In this document: one piece after another, positions 22,457-26,765 of the stretch | Position numbering within the stretch: position 1 is the first letter of the stretch | Layout of the letters: each line of letters begins with the position of its first letter | The notes under the pieces: generated by a model | What the model was told of the DNA's origin: nothing | Databases searched by the model: none | What the model saw: the letters and a program-made list of their open reading frames with translations, nothing else | DNA from: DATFPK01 sp035264885 | Lineage (GTDB): Bacteria; Actinomycetota; Thermoleophilia; Solirubrobacterales; 70-9 | Assembly (NCBI GenBank): GCA_035264885.1 | Contig: DATFPK010000075.1 | Location: 1 to 26,765 of the forward strand | Direction: 5' to 3' | DNA length: 26,765 bases | Program-made: the position numbers and the translations under genes

Positions 22457-22490
22457 GTTCCTCCCTTGGAACCGTGGAGAAGGTGCGCCG

Positions 22491-22988
22491 CTAGCTCTGA
22501 GCGTTCGAGCTGAGCTCCTGCGCGTGCTCCTGGCCGCTCTCGCGGGCGGTCTCGGTGGCGGCCTGCGCCGTGTCCTGCGCGACCTGCTTGCCGCGCTCGA
22601 GCGCCTCTTGGCCGGTTTCCTTCGCCTTCTCCTTGATGTCGTCGGCGACCGGCCCGATCCGCTCGTCCTCGACCCGGGTACTCGGCAGCGCCATCCCGAT
22701 CAGGAAGCCGGCGGCCACGCCGCCGATCGCCAACCCGAGCGGGTTCTCCTGTGCGACGCCGACGGCTTGGCGGGCGCCGTCCTTGACGTCGCCGGTGCCC
22801 GGGGTCGAGTCGCTGATGCTCGAGGCCGTCCCCGACATCTGCTGCCGGAACCTGGCGGTCTTGTCCGAGATCGACTCCCTCACGCGACCCGGTACGTCTG
22901 CCTTGTAGGCGAGCGCGTCGACGGTGTCACCCATCTGGTCACGCGTGTTCTCTATCTCCTGGCGGATTTCGCTTGGCTCTTGGCCCAC
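22491..22988 (-). CDS. DUF3618 membrane protein with LEA-like tail
   Basis: A 165-residue protein. Residues 7-35 (EIRQEIENTRDQMGDTVDAL) are the DUF3618 motif, found in actinobacterial and other membrane proteins and often next to YqjE-type proteins. A middle segment is polar, a membrane helix with NPLGLAIGGVAAGFLIGMAL lies at 82-101, and the tail (115-165) is a hydrophilic Ala/Glu/Lys/Gln helix like stress-tolerance LEA proteins. The GTG at 22988 has an excellent AAGGAGGA six bases upstream, lying within the end of the YqjE-like gene, which it overlaps by 37 bases. Third gene of the minus-strand trio. A role in membrane or ribosome tethering under stress is inference. Confidence 0.82.
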   Translation of the reverse strand: MGQEPSEIRQEIENTRDQMGDTVDALAYKADVPGRVRESISDKTARFRQQMSGTASSISDSTPGTGDVKDGARQAVGVAQENPLGLAIGGVAAGFLIGMALPSTRVEDERIGPVADDIKEKAKETGQEALERGKQVAQDTAQAATETARESGQEHAQELSSNAQS

Positions 22989-23371
22989 TGGATGTCCTCC
23001 TTCACGGTTTCCACGGTCTGTTCGGGCGCCGGCGGTGCCGCCTCACGGACGCGGTCGCGTCCTTGGAGGGCGAGCACTCCCGCGATCGCCCCGTAGACGA
23101 CGGCGACGACCAGCGCCGCCAGCCAGGCGTCCAGCACGATCGCCAGGGCGAGGATCAGAGTCGTCGTAAGCGCGCCGAACGCGCCCAGCCCCATCAATCC
23201 CGCACCGCCGAACATGCCGGCGCCGACGCCGGCCTTCTTTCCCTTTTCGCTCAACTCCGCCTTCGCGAGGTCGACCTCCTTGCGAACCAGGTCCGTCGTC
23301 TGCTGCGAAAGCTGACGGAACAGGTCCCCGGTCGAGTGATCGCGAAGGTCGCTCTGCCCGTTGTCGGCCAT
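22952..23371 (-). CDS. YqjE / actinobacterial holin-X family protein
   Basis: A 139-residue membrane protein of the Phage_holin_3_6 (holin-X, YqjE) family. The N-terminal amphipathic helix reads LFRQLSQQTTDLVRKEVDLA, followed by KAELSEKGKK and two closely spaced membrane helices (about 47-75 and 80-103, the latter LAALVVAVVYGAIAGVLAL). A charged cytoplasmic tail ends QWAKSQAKSARR. Despite the name there is no phage gene nearby, and family members such as E. coli YqjE are chromosomal genes next to yqjD. The ATG at 23371 has TAGGAGG seven bases upstream, which includes the stop codon of the gene before it. So the trio 24009-22491 is tightly coupled. Confidence 0.87.
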   Translation of the reverse strand: MADNGQSDLRDHSTGDLFRQLSQQTTDLVRKEVDLAKAELSEKGKKAGVGAGMFGGAGLMGLGAFGALTTTLILALAIVLDAWLAALVVAVVYGAIAGVLALQGRDRVREAAPPAPEQTVETVKEDIQWAKSQAKSARR

Positions 23372-23382
23372 GACTCGGCCTC

Positions 23383-24009
23383 CTAACGCGCAGTCGTGCC
23401 GACCGGCTCGACCGGCGGCGTCGCGCCGCCGTAGCCGGGCCCGGCCGGGTTCTCGCCGCCGTAGCTCGACGCGGTGGTGCCGACGTCGGCGCTGACGACC
23501 TGGGGCGAGCTTTGCGACGGCGTCCGCCGCTGGTAGCGCTCGCTGCTCGACGCCTTCAGGAACCGCGCCGCGGCGATGCCCAGCGCGACGCCGCCGGCCA
23601 GGGCGATCCACGGCTGCCGGCGCCCGAACTCCTCGACGTCGTCGAGAATCCGCTGGCCGTCGGCCTCCTCCAGGTAGGACCCGAAGCGCTGGACGCGATC
23701 CGCTGCCTGTTCGGCCGCGCGGGCCGGACCGTCGTCGCCGCGGTTGCGAAGCTCGCTCGCCACGGCCCGCAGGTCCTCAGCCTTCTGGCTGACCGTCTGT
23801 CCCGCCTCGGTCGACCGCTGGTCGACCTGGGTCTGGACCCGTTCCCGGGCCTGGCCGGCAAAGTCCTGGGCCTTCTCCTGTGCCTGACCCGCCATCTCGC
23901 GGGCCTTCTCCTGGGCCTGACCGGTGCCCTCCGACGCGCTATCCGACGCCTGAGAGGCAGTGCTCTGACCATCACCGGTCGCGGCCGAGGAACCGAAGTT
24001 CTCGGTCAT
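23383..24009 (-). CDS. YqjD/ElaB-like protein with 11-residue repeats
   Basis: A 208-residue protein. After a Ser/Thr-rich start, three perfectly spaced 11-residue units (GQAQEKAREMA, GQAQEKAQDFA, GQARERVQTQV; 30-62) form an amphipathic helix like LEA or apolipoprotein repeats. A second helix-rich part follows to about 125. An anchor lies at 126-150 (EEFGRRQPWIALAGGVALGI), and a tail ends with SSYGGENPAGPGYGG (181-195). The anchor resembles that of E. coli ElaB/YqjD (DUF883). The ATG at 24009 has GGGAG five bases upstream; a GTG at 24015 is possible. It is first in the trio with the YqjE-like and DUF3618 genes, the order known for yqjD-yqjE. Ribosome or membrane association during growth arrest is inferred from that family. 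Confidence 0.8.
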   Translation of the reverse strand: MTENFGSSAATGDGQSTASQASDSASEGTGQAQEKAREMAGQAQEKAQDFAGQARERVQTQVDQRSTEAGQTVSQKAEDLRAVASELRNRGDDGPARAAEQAADRVQRFGSYLEEADGQRILDDVEEFGRRQPWIALAGGVALGIAAARFLKASSSERYQRRTPSQSSPQVVSADVGTTASSYGGENPAGPGYGGATPPVEPVGTTAR

Positions 24010-24064
24010 ACTCACTCCCTGAATTCGCAGTGCCCCCCTTCGCGGCCCCGGCTACCCCTCACCG

Positions 24065-24088
24065 GAAAGCGGAAACGGTGCCGCTTTC
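24065..24088 (-). terminator. Hairpin after the NfeD-like gene
   Basis: GAAAGCGG / CCGCTTTC, a perfect 8-bp stem with an 8-base loop, starts four bases after the stop at 24092. No T-run follows, so it may be a weak terminator, a pause site or an mRNA end stabiliser. Confidence 0.4.
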
Positions 24089-24091
24089 GGC

Positions 24092-24418
24092 CTAATGCCG
24101 GACGGGGGTCACGATCAGGGTCAGCCCGTCGACGCCAGCCACTTCGACGGGCTCGCCCCTCTCGGCCGGCTCCGAGCATCGAGCCTTCCAGATCTCCCCC
24201 CGCACCCGAACCGTCCCGTCAGGGTCGCACGGCTCGCCGACGATTCCCCGCTCGCCGGCGAGGCCCTCCGCGCCGGTGACGACCCGGTAGCGCGCGAGGA
24301 ACCGCCGCCAGAGCAGGAACTCACCGATCTCCGCCAGCGCCGCCGCGACGACGAGTACGACGCCCACCGCCGCGGGGACGACGAAGATCAGCAGGGCGAT
24401 GGCGATCAGTAGGAGCAT
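24092..24418 (-). CDS. NfeD-like membrane protein
   Basis: A 108-residue protein. A hydrophobic N-terminus (LLLIAIALLIFVVPAAVGVV and following) gives one long or two short membrane helices to about residue 35. A beta-rich C-terminal OB-like domain follows: GLAGERGIVGEPCDPDGTVR, VRGEIWKARC, and PVEVAGVDGLTLIVTP. This is the NfeD C-domain pattern (G-x-A-x-T-x-L-x-P-x-G then V-x-G-x-x-W). Full-length NfeD proteins have a ClpP-like domain and pair with stomatins; this one is the short form and no stomatin gene is visible here. Its start is 12 bases after the methyltransferase stop, so the two are co-transcribed. Role in membrane quality control is from the family only. Confidence 0.78.
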   Translation of the reverse strand: MLLLIAIALLIFVVPAAVGVVLVVAAALAEIGEFLLWRRFLARYRVVTGAEGLAGERGIVGEPCDPDGTVRVRGEIWKARCSEPAERGEPVEVAGVDGLTLIVTPVRH

Positions 24419-24430
24419 CGGGCGCGGACG

Positions 24431-25249
24431 CTACGCCGCAGCCCGATGCCTGGTGATCAGGCAGACGACCCAGCCCCGCTGGAGCGCGCAGTCGACCGTC
24501 GCTCGGCCCGACAGCACCTCGTTCATGCTCACCTTCCGCCGCCGGCCGCGCCAGACGAGAAACTCGCCGTCCGCGGCGTCGAAGTTCCACTGGTGGAGCC
24601 CCCAGTAGTTCTCGCTGGCGCCCTCCCGGCGGCGGTGGCGCAGGACGACGAACCGCCCCTCCTTGACCAGCTCGACCATGTTCGCGATCACCCGGACGGC
24701 GTCGACGCTGTGGTCGAGGGCGTTCTTCGAGTAGGCGAGGTCGAATGACCCGGGCTGGAACCGGTCGAGGAGGTCCTCGCCCCGGCAGGGAATTGTCGGG
24801 ACCGGCGGCTCGACGCCGGCGTCGAGCAGCACGCGCCCATAGTCGTCGGCGAGCGGGTCGGTCGCGGTGAGGCTGATCGCCTTGCCGCGGTGGGTCTTGC
24901 CCAGCGCCGTGAGCGGGCCGGCGCCGACGTCGAGGACCGAGACGGATTCGTCCGGGATCCGGTCGAGCACCGAGCGCACGAGCGGGTCGCGCTCAGGTGC
25001 CTGAGGATCCGTGCGGTAGTGGAAGTCCCCCCATTTCGACGCGACGTCGGGGTCCCTCAGCCGCCGCTCCCAGAAGCCGAGCTCGAGCGGGGCTCCCTTC
25101 CGCCATACCCGCTCCGAGGACCTGCGCCCGAGGACGCCCTCCTTCAGCCAGCCGTGCGCGGAGCGGATCGCGGCCGAGCGCTTGGCCTGCCGCTTGAGGA
25201 CGCCGAGCGCGCCGCCCGGTGGCGGTGGGTCTCGCTCTGTGGCGCCCAT
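24431..25249 (-). CDS. Class I SAM-dependent methyltransferase
   Basis: A 272-residue Rossmann-fold methyltransferase. The SAM-binding motif I is VSVLDVGAGPLTALG (103-117). Motif II acidic residue is near LTATDPLADDY; post-motif FDLAYSKNALDHSVD (family 'DL...NxLDH') and VLRHRRREG follow. The basic N-terminus (LKRQAKRSAAIRSAHGWLK) and the segment WGDFHYRT are shared with glycan-associated methyltransferases in surface-polysaccharide clusters, but no such cluster is present and the substrate is unknown. The ATG at 25249 gives the whole fold. It is divergent from the secreted Cys-repeat protein; the 158-base gap between them shows no clear promoter motif. Confidence 0.82.
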   Translation of the reverse strand: MGATERDPPPPGGALGVLKRQAKRSAAIRSAHGWLKEGVLGRRSSERVWRKGAPLELGFWERRLRDPDVASKWGDFHYRTDPQAPERDPLVRSVLDRIPDESVSVLDVGAGPLTALGKTHRGKAISLTATDPLADDYGRVLLDAGVEPPVPTIPCRGEDLLDRFQPGSFDLAYSKNALDHSVDAVRVIANMVELVKEGRFVVLRHRRREGASENYWGLHQWNFDAADGEFLVWRGRRRKVSMNEVLSGRATVDCALQRGWVVCLITRHRAAA

Positions 25250-25407
25250 GTGCCGAACCTACCCGCGACGGTCGTGTCGGTGTCTTGGCGTCCGCTGGAG
25301 CGCTTCCTTGCCGCTGGACTGGTGTTCGAGATTGAGACGGCCCGTTGAAGGTGCGCGGCGGGTTGTCGAAGTCCCATAGACCGAACCCTCCTGGGAGGAC
25401 GATACGC

Positions 25408-25806
25408 ATGATGAAGCGGATTGCACTGATAGCTGTGGCCGGTGTTCTTGCGATACCCGCACTGGCTCCCGCACGGCCCGGACACGGACCCGTCGTGAAG
25501 GCGGCTGTCCACGCTTGCCTTGACGAGCGGCACGAACTCGGGCGCGAAAACTTTGTCGAAACGTACGGACGTCCGGCGTTCCCGCACTGCGTTCGCCAGA
25601 CCATGCCTGAGGCCCGCAATGCTGCGCAGGTCTGCAGGGATGAGCGCGAGCAGGACGGCGAGCAGTTCCGCACTGACTACGGCACCAATGAGAACGGTGC
25701 CAACGCATTCGGCAAGTGCGTCAGCGAGAAGGTCTCGCAACACGACGACGCCGACGACGACGAGAACGAGGCCGACGACAACGAGGAAGCGGAGTCGAGC
25801 GCCTAG
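25408..25806 (+). CDS. Secreted protein with two Cys-pair repeats and acidic tail
   Basis: A 132-residue exported protein. A signal peptide (MMKRIALIAVAGVLAIPALA) is followed by two copies of one module: C37 to C61 and C76 to C104. The shared pattern is C-x-D-E-R, then F-x-x-x-Y-G, then F-x-x-C-V (ENFVETYGRPAFPHCV against EQFRTDYGTNENGANAFGKC). Each pair may form a disulfide. The tail (112-132) is almost all Asp, Glu, Asn and Ala. The ATG at 25408 has GGGAGG nine bases upstream; the next codon is also ATG. Similar 'YGTN...NAFGKCV' modules are common in secreted actinobacterial proteins of unknown role. The acidic tail could bind calcium or other cations (inference). Confidence 0.8.
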   Translation: MMKRIALIAVAGVLAIPALAPARPGHGPVVKAAVHACLDERHELGRENFVETYGRPAFPHCVRQTMPEARNAAQVCRDEREQDGEQFRTDYGTNENGANAFGKCVSEKVSQHDDADDDENEADDNEEAESSA

Positions 25807-25830
25807 GTCCCGACCTAGCGGGAAGTTGCC

Positions 25831-25865
25831 GAAGCGGGGCCCTTAGCGGCCCCGCTTCTCGTTTC
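25831..25865 (+). terminator. Intrinsic terminator of the Cys-repeat gene
   Basis: GAAGCGGGGCC / GGCCCCGCTTC is a perfect 11-bp stem with loop CTTAGC, followed by TCGTTT. It begins 25 bases after the stop. A smaller inverted repeat, CTAGGT-CCCG-ACCTAG (25803-25818), overlaps the stop codon itself. Confidence 0.85.
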
Positions 25866-25942
25866 CGCTGCAGCGTGGTCACGCTTGCCCGAGCGAAGTG
25901 ATCCAGGCGGTCCGCGGACGCGCCCTCAAACGCCGGGACCAG

Positions 25943-26013
25943 AGGCGCCTACCGGAATCGAACCGGTGTAAACGGCTTTGCAGGCCGCTGCGTAGCCACT
26001 CCGCCAAGGCGCC
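25943..26013 (-). tRNA. tRNA-Cys (GCA)
   Basis: Minus-strand cloverleaf: acceptor GGCGCCT/AGGCGCC, short D stem GCG/CGC, anticodon loop CTGCAAA (anticodon GCA), T stem ACCGG/CCGGT with loop TTCGATT, discriminator U as expected for tRNA-Cys. CCA is not encoded. Confidence 0.94.
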
Positions 26014-26031
26014 GGGGCGGATGAAGCGTAG

Positions 26032-26054
26032 AAAAGCCCCGCGACGTGCGGGGC
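26032..26054 (-). terminator. Intrinsic terminator after tRNA-Gly
   Basis: On the minus strand GCCCCGC-ACGTC-GCGGGGC is followed by TTTTC. It starts one base after the tRNA-Gly 3' end and stands before tRNA-Cys, so tRNA-Cys must be made by read-through or from its own promoter in the remaining ~18 bases. Confidence 0.82.
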
Positions 26055-26055
26055 A

Positions 26056-26129
26056 AGCGGCTGATGGGATTCGAACCCACGACCTTCTGCATGGCAAGCA
26101 GACGCTCTAGCCGACTGAGCTACAGCCGC
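26056..26129 (-). tRNA. tRNA-Gly (GCC)
   Basis: Minus-strand cloverleaf: acceptor GCGGCTG/CAGCCGC, D stem GCTC/GAGC, anticodon stem TCTGC/GCAGA with loop TTGCCAT (anticodon GCC), T stem GTGGG/CCCAT with loop TTCGAAT, discriminator U. CCA is not encoded. Confidence 0.95.
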
Positions 26130-26138
26130 ACGGGCGCG

Positions 26139-26144
26139 AGTATA
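26139..26144 (-). promoter_or_regulatory. Putative -10 box of tRNA-Gly
   Basis: TATACT on the minus strand, nine bases before the mature tRNA 5' end, five of six matches to TATAAT. Transcription would start at about the first tRNA base. The -35 region is not clear. Confidence 0.5.
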
Positions 26145-26194
26145 GCCGCGGCTCCAGGGCGCGAAGGGGCGCGGAGCCAGCCCGGGAGGGGCGT

Positions 26195-26221
26195 TTGACC
26201 CTCGTCGATATTGGGTAGAGA
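26195..26221 (+). promoter_or_regulatory. Possible promoter of the secreted protease
   Basis: TTGACC (26195-26200) is close to the -35 consensus; TAGAGA (26216-26221) fits a weak -10 at 15-base spacing, shorter than ideal. It lies about 90 bases upstream of the protease start. Nothing else stands out in 26145-26307. Confidence 0.35.
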
Positions 26222-26307
26222 CAGAAGAGGCCCAGGAGGCGGCATCAGCGTGCCGCGCCGCCGACAGAGCGGCCTCGACAGGGGAAACGACGGAAGGACG
26301 AGGGTCG

Positions 26308-26765
26308 ATGAGTCGACGTGTTGCCGCTGTCTGCGTGTTCGTTGCCGCCTTGATGGCCGTCGTGCTCGCCCCCAGCGCCGCCTCGGCCTGGGCGCCGGCC
26401 GGACAGGCGACGATCCACCCTGGCGTCCAGACCTATACCGAGGGAGCCCAGTGCACCGCCAACTTCGTCTACCAGGACGCCAGCAGCGTCTACCTCGGTC
26501 AGGCCGCCCACTGCTCGGGCACCGGTGCCGCCACCGACACGAACGGATGCGACGCCGGCGCCCTGCCGATCGGCACGCCGGTCGAAATCGATGGCGCGAC
26601 CCGGCCGGGCACACTGGCCTACAGCTCGTGGAACACGATGCAGGCTGAGGGGGAGTCCGACGCCAACACCTGCGACTACAACGACTTCGCGCTGATCAAG
26701 GTCGACCCGGCCGACGTCGGCAGCGTCAACCCGTCGGTGCCCGGCTTCGGCGGCCCGACCGGCGT
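26308..26765 (+). CDS. Secreted trypsin-like (S1) serine protease, N-terminal part
   Basis: The gene runs off the right edge; 152 codons are visible. A signal peptide (MSRRVAAVCVFVAALMAVVL, cut likely after APSAASA) is followed directly by the protease domain. The catalytic His is H68 in GQAAHCSGTG and the catalytic Asp is D126 in YNDFALIKVD, in the order of the chymotrypsin fold; the Ser lies beyond the window. Cys residues near C49/C69 and C81/C122 could form disulfides typical of secreted S1 proteases. The ATG at 26308 has GGAAGGA nine bases upstream. Target unknown; it may be a housekeeping extracellular protease or act on wall proteins. Confidence 0.83.
   Translation, partial: MSRRVAAVCVFVAALMAVVLAPSAASAWAPAGQATIHPGVQTYTEGAQCTANFVYQDASSVYLGQAAHCSGTGAATDTNGCDAGALPIGTPVEIDGATRPGTLAYSSWNTMQAEGESDANTCDYNDFALIKVDPADVGSVNPSVPGFGGPTG

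Noticed and set aside
22952..23371. Holin-family gene as evidence of a prophage
   Set aside because: The family includes chromosomal YqjE proteins. No phage structural, integrase or lysin gene is nearby, and no attachment repeat flanks the tRNAs.
25890..26100. Small open frames on both strands across the tRNA-Cys/tRNA-Gly region
   Set aside because: They are translations of the tRNA genes and the terminator between them.

Overview
This is a gene-dense, very GC-rich chromosomal segment. Its codon use is dominated by G/C third positions, GTG and TTG starts are common, and genes overlap at stop/start codons. The block rRNA methyltransferase-pheS-pheT-argC-argJ-argB-argD next to infC/rpmI/rplT is the arrangement known from Actinobacteria such as Mycobacterium. 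Gene style (acidic and coiled-coil proteins, Cys-repeat secreted protein, YqjE-like holin-fold protein) suggests a deep-branching actinobacterium, probably Thermoleophilia/Solirubrobacterales. That placement is inference from gene content, not a phylogeny.

Layout. Positions 1-3974 hold the end of a sortase (+), three coupled minus-strand genes for a membrane-tethered Thr/Pro-rich protein and two coiled-coil proteins, a divergent zinc-ribbon membrane protein, and a GDP-mannose 3,5-epimerase-like enzyme. Positions 3971-12733 are one long minus-strand unit, read as RNA methyltransferase, pheS, pheT, argC, argJ, argB, argD. Its first five genes overlap at start/stop codons; argB and argD each follow a related ~85-base intergenic repeat. 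Positions 12812-18095 carry rplT, rpmI, uppP, wecB (opposite strand), infC and thrS: the usual infC-rpmI-rplT cluster is split by two envelope genes. Positions 18095-21748 hold a TreT-like glycosyltransferase with damaged catalytic motifs, a large polytopic membrane protein, a GNAT acetyltransferase and tRNA-Val. All lie upstream of thrS on the minus strand.

Positions 21749-22124 contain no convincing protein gene. They hold a nested rod-like RNA fold ending in a strong intrinsic terminator on the + strand, the best candidate for an unannotated RNA gene (possibly 6S-like). Positions 22125-24418 hold a small cluster resembling the E. coli yqjD/yqjE stress locus: a DUF883/ElaB-like anchor protein, a YqjE/holin-X protein, a DUF3618 protein and an extra short paralogue, with an NfeD-like protein upstream. 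A methyltransferase, a secreted protein with two Cys-pair repeats, tRNA-Cys, tRNA-Gly and the start of an S1-family secreted protease fill the rest.

Together the centre is a translation and arginine-synthesis core (PheRS, ThrRS, IF3, L20, L35, ArgCJBD). Around it lie envelope genes (uppP, wecB, epimerase, sortase) and a possible growth-arrest locus. No prophage, insertion sequence or CRISPR array was seen.
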